A stretch of 5,045 nt of DNA from an uncultured Clostridia bacterium. GTDB lineage: Bacteria > Bacillota > Clostridia > Saccharofermentanales > Saccharofermentanaceae. Shown here one piece after another: positions 1 to 5,045 of this stretch. The DNA lies in the NCBI GenBank assembly GCA_946405115.1, contig CAMJGB010000152.1, positions 1 through 5,045 on the forward strand, given 5' to 3'. A program made the position numbers and the translations under genes. The notes under the pieces were generated by a model. The model worked only from the letters and a program-made list of their open reading frames with translations. It did no database searches and was not told the DNA's origin. The number at the start of each line of letters is the position of its first letter. Position 1 is the first letter of the stretch.

Positions 1-262
1 CTTCAAGGACTTGGGTTGTAATGCAGTTGTAAGAGGTATCAGATCTGAGACAGACTTCAGATTTGAAGCTGAGATGGCACTTGCCAATAAGCTTTTGTAT
101 CCGAATTACGACGTAACGCTCCTGCCTTGCCGCGACGATCTGTCGCTCATAAGCTCGAGCATAGTTAAGGAAGTCGGTTCCTACGGCGGAGATATCTCCG
201 GAATGGTTCCGGCGCAGATAGTTGATCAAGTAACAGAGAGATTAAGGAAAGGCAGGAACTAA
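1..262 (+). CDS. coaD: Pantetheine-phosphate adenylyltransferase, C-terminal part (5' end outside window)
   Basis: CoaD (PPAT) transfers AMP from ATP to 4'-phosphopantetheine to make dephospho-CoA, the next-to-last step of coenzyme A synthesis in the cytoplasm. The reading frame is open from base 2 and gives 86 residues up to the TAA at 260-262, about half of the family's usual 160 residues, so the N-terminal half with the HxGH nucleotidyltransferase motif lies upstream of the window. Visible family signatures are VVRGIRSETDF (the phosphate/nucleotide-binding RGLR region), the following helix with AEMALANKLLYP, and SSSIVKEVGSYGGDI followed by MVP, which matches the ISSSxVKE block and the helix that ends CoaD proteins. 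The TTG at 11 is an internal Leu codon, not a start. The next gene starts two bases after the stop, so the two are probably co-transcribed. Identification rests on motif recognition and is firm. Confidence 0.93.
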   Translation, partial: FKDLGCNAVVRGIRSETDFRFEAEMALANKLLYPNYDVTLLPCRDDLSLISSSIVKEVGSYGGDISGMVPAQIVDQVTERLRKGRN

Positions 263-264
263 GC

Positions 265-768
265 ATGGACAACAGCAATTATGGACAGGCTCCGCAGAAG
301 AGAGTTGAGAGATACGATCTTATCAGCAACATCAACGATATGATCGAGACAATTCGAGCTGCAAGCGGAGTCCCCTTTTCTTCTAACTGCGCAGTTGACA
401 GAAACGAGATGATCGCATCCCTCGAGGAGTTGAAGAATCATCTTCCCGCATCTATCGCACAGAGCAACGACATCGTCGTAAGAGCTCAGGAGATCATCAC
501 AACAGCTCGTGAGAAGAGCAAGAAGATCATCGATGATGCTAACCGTCAGTACGCTTCCAAGGTTAACGACCACGAGATCACAAGAGGCGCACGTGATGAG
601 GCTGACAACATCCTTGCAGCAGCTGAGAACCAGGCTGACGAGCTTCGTAAGAGTGCTCACATCTATGTTAAGCAGCTCCTTTCCGATGCTAACAACACAT
701 TGTCTGAGAGCATCGCCAAGATTCAGACAAATCTCTCTGAGATCGACACAACTATTGATTCAATGTAA
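265..768 (+). CDS. Conserved coiled-coil protein encoded next to coaD (DivIVA/SepIVA-like, function unknown)
   Basis: This encodes a 167-residue, highly charged, mostly helical soluble protein with no signal peptide or membrane segment. A short polar N-terminus (1-15) is followed by a helix (about 16-33), a conserved-looking turn GVPFSS then VDRNEM (35-49), a second helix ending in NHLP (58-61), and a long Ala-rich coiled coil (about 65-165) with repeated REKSKKIIDDA, HEITRGARDEADNIL and ADELRKSAHIYV blocks. I recognise this pattern from Firmicutes proteins beside coaD, often labelled only as 'ATPase' or V-type H-subunit-like from coiled-coil similarity. No nucleotide-binding motif is visible, so the ATPase label is not supported. 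Related actinobacterial proteins in coaD neighbourhoods (SepIVA, DivIVA-like) act in septum or envelope growth; a scaffold role is therefore only an inference. The ATG lies two bases after the coaD stop with GGCAGGA just upstream, so translation is probably coupled. It is the last gene before the terminator. Confidence 0.85.
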   Translation: MDNSNYGQAPQKRVERYDLISNINDMIETIRAASGVPFSSNCAVDRNEMIASLEELKNHLPASIAQSNDIVVRAQEIITTAREKSKKIIDDANRQYASKVNDHEITRGARDEADNILAAAENQADELRKSAHIYVKQLLSDANNTLSESIAKIQTNLSEIDTTIDSM

Positions 769-769
769 C

Positions 770-795
770 GTGATGTAAGTCGCAACTTGACTCAC
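770..795 (+). other. Small imperfect hairpin after the coiled-coil gene
   Basis: GTGA (770-773) pairs with TCAC (792-795) and AAGT (777-780) pairs with ACTT (785-788) around a CGCA tetraloop, with a T-G wobble and a short internal mismatch between the two helices. It begins one base after the stop codon and has no T-tract of its own. It sits just before the stronger terminator hairpin and could stabilise the mRNA 3' end. A chance inverted repeat is also possible at this size. Confidence 0.35.
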
Positions 796-807
796 AAAAC
801 ACCGCGT

Positions 808-846
808 AACTCCCGGAACAGTGCCTAGGTTTCGGGAGTTTTTATT
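808..846 (+). terminator. Rho-independent terminator of the coaD operon
   Basis: The left arm at 808-819 (AACTCCCGGAAC) pairs with the right arm at 829-840 (GTTTCGGGAGTT) to give a 12-bp stem containing one G-U wobble. The loop is 9 bases, and the T-rich run TTTTTATTTA overlaps and follows the right arm. The GC-rich core CTCCCG/CGGGAG and the adjacent T-tract are typical of intrinsic termination. It separates the coaD unit from the promoter of the next operon about 35 bases downstream. It does not look bidirectional, since no matching A-run lies directly before the left arm. Confidence 0.9.
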
Positions 847-879
847 TACGGTTCTTTTCCACTTATTATCAAATTTCGG

Positions 880-888
880 TGATATAAT
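880..888 (+). promoter_or_regulatory. Extended -10 promoter for the transporter-ATPase-TOPRIM-hemW operon
   Basis: TGATATAAT contains a perfect TATAAT at 883-888, with the TG of an extended -10 element one base upstream (880-881). No good TTGACA-like -35 is present at 16-18 bases spacing; the nearest candidate, TTTCCA at 856-861, is too far away. An extended -10 can compensate for a poor -35 with the housekeeping sigma factor. The predicted start of transcription is near 894-896, giving a leader of roughly 30 bases before the ATG at 924. The position directly after the terminator supports this as the start of a new unit. Confidence 0.75.
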
Positions 889-908
889 TAGAATGTAGTC
901 TGACGATC

Positions 909-913
909 GGGAG
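909..913 (+). promoter_or_regulatory. Ribosome binding site of the AI-2E family transporter gene
   Basis: GGGAG lies 10 bases before the ATG at 924, slightly farther than the usual 6-9. No other ATG, GTG or TTG in this frame close to it has a better purine-rich site, so it supports the chosen start. Confidence 0.6.
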
Positions 914-923
914 ACTTGGTATT

Positions 924-2051
924 ATGGACAAGCGTAAATCGAAGAGACTCTGGCGTCTCGAGGTAGGTGTCTTATGCACCTCAATTATCGTATTTATTTT
1001 GCTTTGGAGATTTCCCGAGTTTTGGGCAGGCGTAAAAACATTCTTCGGTTATTTTGAGACCATAATATTCGGCGGAATAATCGCCTATATCGTTAATCCT
1101 CTTACTGAAGCATTTAATCATCTGTTCAGGAAGATCAAGAAAGAAGGCATAAGAACAGCTCTTTCTATTCTCCTGTCGTTCGGAATAGTTATCTTATGTC
1201 TTGTGTTCCTGTTGATTACTCTCGTGCCGCAGATAGTCGACAGTATCACAAGTCTTATCAAGAACTTCGACAGTTATGAGGCATCGCTTAACAACATGCT
1301 TACTAACTGGGACCTTACGAAGAACAGATTCGATCTTACGAGCATCGTCCAGTCTTCCGAGGATTTGTTGAAGAGCTTATCTGATTATGTCCAGGAGAAT
1401 TCTTCGAAGATCCTTGCGCTTACTACCAACATCGGTAAGGGAATCCTTCAGTGGCTTATTGCAATAATCGTTGCCGTATACCTTGCAGCCGAGAAGCCTA
1501 AGCTTAAGAAGTCCCTTAAGAGATTTCTTAAGGCCTTGTTAGACGAGAAGAAGTACAATGATGTAAGCACCATTCTATCGAAGAGCAATTATATCCTCTC
1601 GCGCTACGTAGTGTTCAGTCTTATTGATGCATTGATCGTCGGCGTAGTTAACTTCTTCTTCATGCTTATCATCGGCATACCTAATGCAGCTCTTGTATCG
1701 GTAGTTGTTGCAGCGACTAATCTGGTTCCCACATTCGGACCTATCGTAGGTGCAGTGATCGGCGGATTCATCATTCTCATGACCGACCCGATGGATGCAA
1801 TGATATTCATTATCTTCACACTGATTCTTCAGCTTATTGACGGCTATATCATCAAGCCCAAGATGTTCGGCGATACATTCGGAGTATCGGGACTTCTCAT
1901 CGTCGCAGGTGTAATCATAGGAGGAAGCATGTTCGGTGTGATCGGCATTCTTCTCGCGATTCCGGGTGTAGCCGTTATCGATTATATCTACAAGACATAC
2001 ATCATAACCTGGTTGGAAAAACGGAGGGAACAGCATGATTCTGGGTGTTAA
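924..2051 (+). CDS. AI-2E family (YtvI/PerM/TqsA-like) membrane transporter
   Basis: This encodes a 375-residue polytopic membrane protein, close to the family's usual 340-400. A basic N-terminus (MDKRKSKR) is followed by hydrophobic segments at about 14-30, 43-60 and 79-102. A long soluble, probably extracytoplasmic, region spans about 105-170, and further membrane segments follow at about 174-189, 229-250, 254-285, 292-310 and 320-350. Family hallmarks are AAEKP at 188-192, NLVPTFGPIVGAV at 266-278, the DGYIIKPKMFGD block at 306-317, and the closing GGSMFGVIGILLAIP at 333-347. Members include TqsA, PerM and Na+/H+ antiporter-type proteins, so the substrate cannot be named; nothing here shows autoinducer export. 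The inner-facing C-terminus is short and charged. It is the first gene after the promoter, and its last 17 bases overlap the ATPase gene. Codon use and GC are ordinary for the window. Confidence 0.9.
   Translation: MDKRKSKRLWRLEVGVLCTSIIVFILLWRFPEFWAGVKTFFGYFETIIFGGIIAYIVNPLTEAFNHLFRKIKKEGIRTALSILLSFGIVILCLVFLLITLVPQIVDSITSLIKNFDSYEASLNNMLTNWDLTKNRFDLTSIVQSSEDLLKSLSDYVQENSSKILALTTNIGKGILQWLIAIIVAVYLAAEKPKLKKSLKRFLKALLDEKKYNDVSTILSKSNYILSRYVVFSLIDALIVGVVNFFFMLIIGIPNAALVSVVVAATNLVPTFGPIVGAVIGGFIILMTDPMDAMIFIIFTLILQLIDGYIIKPKMFGDTFGVSGLLIVAGVIIGGSMFGVIGILLAIPGVAVIDYIYKTYIITWLEKRREQHDSGC
2023..2028 (+). promoter_or_regulatory. Strong ribosome binding site deciding the ATPase start
   Basis: GGAGGG sits six bases before the ATG at 2035, inside the 3' end of the transporter gene. 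It is the best Shine-Dalgarno match in the window and supports a start that overlaps the upstream gene by 17 bases. The ATPase should therefore be efficiently translated in its own right as well as by coupling. Confidence 0.85.
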
Positions 2052-3246
2052 TATCAGAAACTTCGATGTGTTCGAAGATGATGCCATCGGTCTTCTGATC
2101 GAGGATTCCGCACAGTACATTGGTACGGCTGCTGCCGACAGGGGAATAAGACTTCGCAATCTTAACGCCCTCATAGGAAGAAACAACACAGGTAAGAGTG
2201 CATTCATAAGAGCACTCTCCTTCGTAAAAAGATGTATTCTGACTGATGTCGGCAAGGCATCCACTTCAGATAACAGACCGGGATTCATGAACTTATTGTT
2301 GGATAAGTCGAAGCCCGCCGAGTTTAGGATCTTCTTCAGAATAAAAGACAAGGAGACCCGTAAGTCCGACTTCATTCAGTATGAATTGAAGATCAGTGCT
2401 ACTTCAACCGGAAGTCCGTCGATTGACGACGAGAAGGTTCTGATGTCCGTAAGAACTGAAGACGGCACGACTGAGATAAGGGAGATCTTCCAGAATTCCG
2501 ATGATGCAAGACTTGTAAGCGATGAGCGCGTAACGGCACTCTCACTTCTCGGAAGACTTAACGGAAGCGATGCACCCATTAAGCAGGTGTTCGATGAGAT
2601 CAACGGCTGGTTCTTCTGTGCTTTCTCTGCAGAAGAATCGAGCGATTATTTTACTGTCGGCAATGCGCCCGGAGGACATAAGCACTTGAACTCCGAAGGT
2701 TCCAACATGGGCAACGTATTGGATTATCTTAAGGCTCAGGACAGCGATAAGTACGAGAAGCTCATCGACGAGATCAATTCGAAGATTCCCACACTTCACA
2801 AGAAGAAAAAGAACCTTCCCCAGAACCTTCAGGGAAGCCCTGAGAAGCTCTTTAAGTATTTGCTTCTCCTAAGAGATCCTGAGCCTAAGTCGACTATCTT
2901 CATAGAGACTCCTGACAGGGATCTTTATCACGATATGGTCGATGTTCTTGCGGATGACATGCGCGAGTTTACTTTGCAGCATCCTTATTCGCAGATCATA
3001 TTCTCCACACATAATCCTTACATCGTCGAGTCCATGTCTCCGAAGGAAATCTGGGTGTTCTCCAGAAACTTCGATGAAGAAACCGATGAGGAGAAGGACG
3101 ATGTTAAGATCAGATGTGCAGGCGACGATCCTGTGGTAATGGCGCTTTTCAAGCAGGGTGTAGGCATGGGCGCGATATGGTACGGCGGCCACCTCGACCA
3201 GGGCTCGAGCGAGTACGACGAAGAAGGCATAAATAATGCACATTGA
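2035..3246 (+). CDS. AAA (ABC/SMC-like, AAA_21/OLD-type) ATPase with altered catalytic motifs
   Basis: This encodes a 403-residue cytoplasmic protein. Its N-terminus (ILGVNIRNF, 2-10) is the strand that opens RecF/OLD-like ATPases. LNALIGRNNTGKSAFIRAL contains the Walker A motif GRNNTGKS at 48-55. The middle (about 95-265) forms the divergent lobe, with GSNMGNVLDYL at 222-232 typical of AAA_21 proteins. IFIETPDRDLYHDMVDVLADDM (288-309) is the Walker B region and FSTHNPYIVESM (323-334) carries the switch histidine H326. LFKQGVGMGAIWYGGHL (371-387) lies near the C-terminus, after an acidic stretch (347-357). The expected ABC signature before Walker B reads QGSP (266-269), and the usual catalytic Glu after E291 is T292. 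ATP hydrolysis may therefore be weak or absent; this is inference from a hand alignment. The next gene encodes a TOPRIM-like protein and overlaps by 11 bases, which suggests an ATPase-nuclease partnership like split OLD or PARIS systems. Whether it serves defence or DNA repair is not shown. Confidence 0.88.
   Translation: MILGVNIRNFDVFEDDAIGLLIEDSAQYIGTAAADRGIRLRNLNALIGRNNTGKSAFIRALSFVKRCILTDVGKASTSDNRPGFMNLLLDKSKPAEFRIFFRIKDKETRKSDFIQYELKISATSTGSPSIDDEKVLMSVRTEDGTTEIREIFQNSDDARLVSDERVTALSLLGRLNGSDAPIKQVFDEINGWFFCAFSAEESSDYFTVGNAPGGHKHLNSEGSNMGNVLDYLKAQDSDKYEKLIDEINSKIPTLHKKKKNLPQNLQGSPEKLFKYLLLLRDPEPKSTIFIETPDRDLYHDMVDVLADDMREFTLQHPYSQIIFSTHNPYIVESMSPKEIWVFSRNFDEETDEEKDDVKIRCAGDDPVVMALFKQGVGMGAIWYGGHLDQGSSEYDEEGINNAH
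3221..3227 (+). promoter_or_regulatory. Ribosome binding site of the TOPRIM-like gene
   Basis: AAGAAGG lies eight bases before the ATG at 3236, within the coding end of the ATPase gene. It is a moderate Shine-Dalgarno match and supports a start overlapping the ATPase stop by 11 bases, so termination of the ATPase probably feeds initiation here and keeps the two products in ratio. Confidence 0.6.
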
Positions 3247-3934
3247 GATACTGACAGAGGACCGCTCGGGCTCAGTTGTTGTTGAAAGGCTCGTGACCAG
3301 GCTTCTTGAGGAAGAGGGTGTCGAGTCTACGGTTGCCGTGAGACCTCACAGAGGCTGCGGAAGCCTGCCCAAGGACTGGGATACGCGTCCCGTTAAGTTC
3401 GCAAGCTCCCTTCTGGATCTGCTGCCCGCGAAGTGCCGTGCTTACAACAAGGTTTACGGCAATACGGATACGATACTCGTGGTTATTATGGATTCGGATA
3501 ATAACGATCCCGATGCGCTTCGCAAGGAGCTTTACTGCGTGTGTAAGAAGTATGCGCGTGATGTGCGCTCTGTCATTGGTCTTTGTACGGAGGAAGTCGA
3601 GGCATGGCTTCTGGGCGACGTGAAAGCCATCATGCAGGCGTATCCCGACTGCGACCTTACCGAGTATCAGAATTACGTGCAGGACAGCATATGCGGCACC
3701 TGGGAGATGCTGTGCCGCGTGACGTTCCCTGAGACTTACGAGGACATCATCGACATCGGCTACCCTGCCATCGGACACTACAAGGCAAGATGGGCGGAAG
3801 TAATCTCACCTTACCTTGAACCCGATAACAACGTGTCGCCGAGCTTTAATACATTTAAGAATGCACTTCTCACCGCACTTCAGAACACGGCACCGATACC
3901 GCCCAGAAGAGGCGTACACAGGACCTCGTTCTGA
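3236..3934 (+). CDS. TOPRIM-like (DUF4276-type) putative nuclease paired with the ATPase
   Basis: This encodes a 232-residue soluble protein. The first strand ends in ILTEDRSG (5-12), placing the candidate metal ligand E8 where TOPRIM proteins have their first Glu. A second hydrophobic strand ILVVIMDSDNND (80-91) gives the D86-x-D88 pair. IGLCTEEVEAWLLGD (114-128), with E119 and E122, is the EExEAW block that I associate with DUF4276 proteins. The C-terminus has GHYKARWAEVISPYLE followed by N-x-SPSFNTF (198-207), another feature of that family. TOPRIM domains bind Mg2+ and cut or rejoin nucleic acid; nuclease activity here is inferred. DUF4276 proteins are often encoded beside AAA ATPases, as here. 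The gene looks intact, overlaps the ATPase by 11 bases and hemW by one, and is visibly richer in GC (about 50-57 percent in lines I counted) than the transporter or hemW. A non-catalytic metal-binding adaptor is the alternative. Confidence 0.75.
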   Translation: MHIEILTEDRSGSVVVERLVTRLLEEEGVESTVAVRPHRGCGSLPKDWDTRPVKFASSLLDLLPAKCRAYNKVYGNTDTILVVIMDSDNNDPDALRKELYCVCKKYARDVRSVIGLCTEEVEAWLLGDVKAIMQAYPDCDLTEYQNYVQDSICGTWEMLCRVTFPETYEDIIDIGYPAIGHYKARWAEVISPYLEPDNNVSPSFNTFKNALLTALQNTAPIPPRRGVHRTSF

Positions 3935-5022
3935 TGCATATCTATGTTCACATCCCTTTTTGTGCCCGTAAGTGCCCTTACTGCGGTTTCTACTCCGTGG
4001 AAGGCGTGAGCAACACCTCGCCTTATCTTGCAGCACTTCGAAAAGAAATCATCTTCAGCGGAATCGTGCCGTCAGCTTCTTATGAGGGGGAAGTGTCGAC
4101 CGTTTACTTCGGAGGCGGAACTCCGTCTTATGCAGATGCTCAAGGCATATGCGCGACGTTAACCGAGATTCTCGAGAAGTTCGGGATAAGTGACGGTGAG
4201 TTTACGATCGAAGTTAACCCGAATTCGTTTACGGCAGATAAAGGACGCATGTACCGAGAGGCGGGATTCAACCGCATCTCGATAGGAGTGCAGTCCTTGC
4301 ATGATGATGTATTGAAGACTTTAGGGCGACTTCATAGTTCTTCGGAGGCACTTGCTGCAATCGAGGCAGCCAAGGAAGCGGGATTTACGAATATATCCTG
4401 TGACCTTATCCTCGGAGTTCCGGGTGAGACCTTGGAAGGCCTCTACGAGGACGCAGATAAGCTTATAAACGCGGGTGCCAAGCATATAAGTATGTATTCA
4501 TTAATGATCGAGGAGGGGACTCCGTTCGAAGATCTGTACGGCGGCAAGCTCGATCAGTTCGTGGATGAGGATCTTGAGAGAAGAATGTATCACGGCCTCC
4601 GTGACCATCTTGATTCAAAGGGCCTTCATCCGTATGAGATATCTAATTGTGCATATAAAGGATTCGAGAGCCGCCATAACATAGCTTACTGGAAGGGGCG
4701 CGAATACTATGCGTTCGGTGCAGGCGCCCACGGATATCTTGATTCAGTCAGATTCATGCATGAAGAGAATATAGAGAAGTATCTTCTTGATCCCATACAC
4801 GTGGAGGTCGAAGAGACTTTGTCCGAGAGGGATAAGGTAAAAGAGAAGATAATGCTCGCATTAAGAACTACAGAAGGCGTTAACAAGACGCTGACTCAGG
4901 GCTTTGAAGAATTAATAGATAAGAATATTAAGGCAGGATACCTCGAGGATACGGGGAATGGTTACCGCCTGTCGCGTAAAGGTCTGGATTTCGCGAATCT
5001 CGTATTTATGGACTTTATCTGA
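3934..5022 (+). CDS. hemW: Radical SAM heme chaperone HemW (formerly called oxygen-independent coproporphyrinogen III oxidase-like)
   Basis: HemW binds heme and a 4Fe-4S cluster and is thought to insert heme into target proteins; it lacks true coproporphyrinogen oxidase activity in characterised members. The 362-residue product is near the usual 370-390. It starts with HIPFCARKCPYCGFYS, where C10, C14 and C17 form CxxxCxxC, and F19 sits where HemN oxidases carry a fourth Cys. This favours HemW over HemN. Further marks are the glycine motif YFGGGTPS (58-65), EVNP (93-96), RISIGVQSLHDDVLKTLGRLH (114-134), CDLILGVPGET (156-166), and YEISNCA followed by the HNxxYW heme-associated motif at 248-253. 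A C-terminal HemW-type domain contains ALRTTEGVN. The ATG overlaps the previous TGA in ATGA style (one base shared), so translation is probably coupled to the TOPRIM-like gene; only a weak AGGA (3920-3923) precedes it. The TGA is at 5020-5022, with 23 bases left in the window and no terminator seen. Confidence 0.94.
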   Translation: MHIYVHIPFCARKCPYCGFYSVEGVSNTSPYLAALRKEIIFSGIVPSASYEGEVSTVYFGGGTPSYADAQGICATLTEILEKFGISDGEFTIEVNPNSFTADKGRMYREAGFNRISIGVQSLHDDVLKTLGRLHSSSEALAAIEAAKEAGFTNISCDLILGVPGETLEGLYEDADKLINAGAKHISMYSLMIEEGTPFEDLYGGKLDQFVDEDLERRMYHGLRDHLDSKGLHPYEISNCAYKGFESRHNIAYWKGREYYAFGAGAHGYLDSVRFMHEENIEKYLLDPIHVEVEETLSERDKVKEKIMLALRTTEGVNKTLTQGFEELIDKNIKAGYLEDTGNGYRLSRKGLDFANLVFMDFI

Positions 5023-5045
5023 TACCTCAAATTTCACTCAAAGAA

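Noticed and set aside
259..778. Minus-strand frame at 259-660 and second plus-strand frame at 509-778 over the coiled-coil gene
   Set aside because: Both are shadows of the coiled-coil gene's regular codon pattern; the translations are Arg/Thr- or Cys/Val/Leu-rich without motifs.
769..923. Riboswitch, T-box or small RNA gene in the intergenic gap
   Set aside because: The gap is filled by a 3' hairpin, an intrinsic terminator and an extended -10 promoter; the leader of about 30 bases before the transporter start is too short for a riboswitch.
924..2051. Quorum-sensing role for the AI-2E family transporter
   Set aside because: The family name comes from E. coli TqsA; most members have other or unknown substrates, and no luxS or receptor gene is present in the window.
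1575..2375. Long open frame of 266 codons on the minus strand across the transporter/ATPase junction
   Set aside because: It is antisense to two well-supported genes, its product has no recognisable domain and is rich in low-complexity Cys/Asp/Tyr runs expected from reversed coding sequence, and no promoter or ribosome site precedes it.
2689..2700. NSEG (residues 219-222) of the ATPase as a possible ABC signature motif
   Set aside because: It lies about 70 residues before Walker B, whereas the signature helix directly precedes Walker B; EGSNMGNVLDYL fits the AAA_21 motif that normally comes earlier.
2869..3778. Minus-strand frames at 2869-3243 and 3272-3778 opposite the ATPase and the TOPRIM-like gene
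   Set aside because: They mirror real genes with clear motifs, have no start signals, and their translations resemble no family I recognise.
3934..5022. True oxygen-independent coproporphyrinogen III oxidase (HemN)
   Set aside because: The iron-sulfur motif is CxxxCxxCGF without HemN's fourth Cys, the protein is shorter than HemN (about 450 residues), and the HNxxYW motif points to HemW.

Overview
The window looks like chromosomal DNA of a low-to-mid GC, anaerobic Gram-positive bacterium of the Clostridia. The evidence is a coaD gene followed directly by a Firmicutes-type coiled-coil protein, an oxygen-independent HemW, strong purine-rich Shine-Dalgarno sites, an extended -10 promoter and a preference for AAG and GAG codons. 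A Lachnospiraceae or Saccharofermentans-like relative is possible but cannot be fixed from sequence reading alone. All supported genes lie on the + strand.

The layout falls into two transcription units. The left unit (1-768) is the 3' end of one operon: the last half of coaD (coenzyme A biosynthesis), then a 167-residue soluble coiled-coil protein starting two bases after the coaD stop. It closes with a clear intrinsic terminator at 808-846, preceded by a second small hairpin. The right unit begins with an extended -10 promoter (TGnTATAAT, 880-888). It carries four genes that run to the end of the window with overlaps of 17, 11 and 1 bases: an AI-2E family membrane transporter (924-2051), an ABC/SMC-like AAA ATPase (2035-3246), a small acidic-motif protein resembling TOPRIM/DUF4276 nucleases (3236-3934), and the radical-SAM heme chaperone hemW (3934-5022).

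The most interesting part is the ATPase plus TOPRIM-like pair at 2035-3934. This two-gene arrangement echoes split OLD-family, PARIS-like and Gabija-like ATPase/TOPRIM systems, which are mostly anti-phage or DNA-processing systems. Here, however, the pair sits inside a tightly coupled operon with ordinary chromosomal genes and shows no mobile-element signs. The ATPase keeps a canonical Walker A motif and the switch histidine. The expected ABC signature (S-x-G-T) reads Q-G-S-P, and the expected catalytic glutamate of Walker B reads Thr (IFIETPD). It may therefore be a nucleotide-binding switch rather than an efficient hydrolase. The TOPRIM-like partner keeps its candidate acidic residues (E8, D86, D88, E119/E122).

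I see no rRNA, tRNA, CRISPR array, insertion sequence, attachment site or riboswitch. No stretch longer than 300 bases lacks a gene; the only real intergenic gap is 769-923, which holds the hairpin, the terminator and the promoter.
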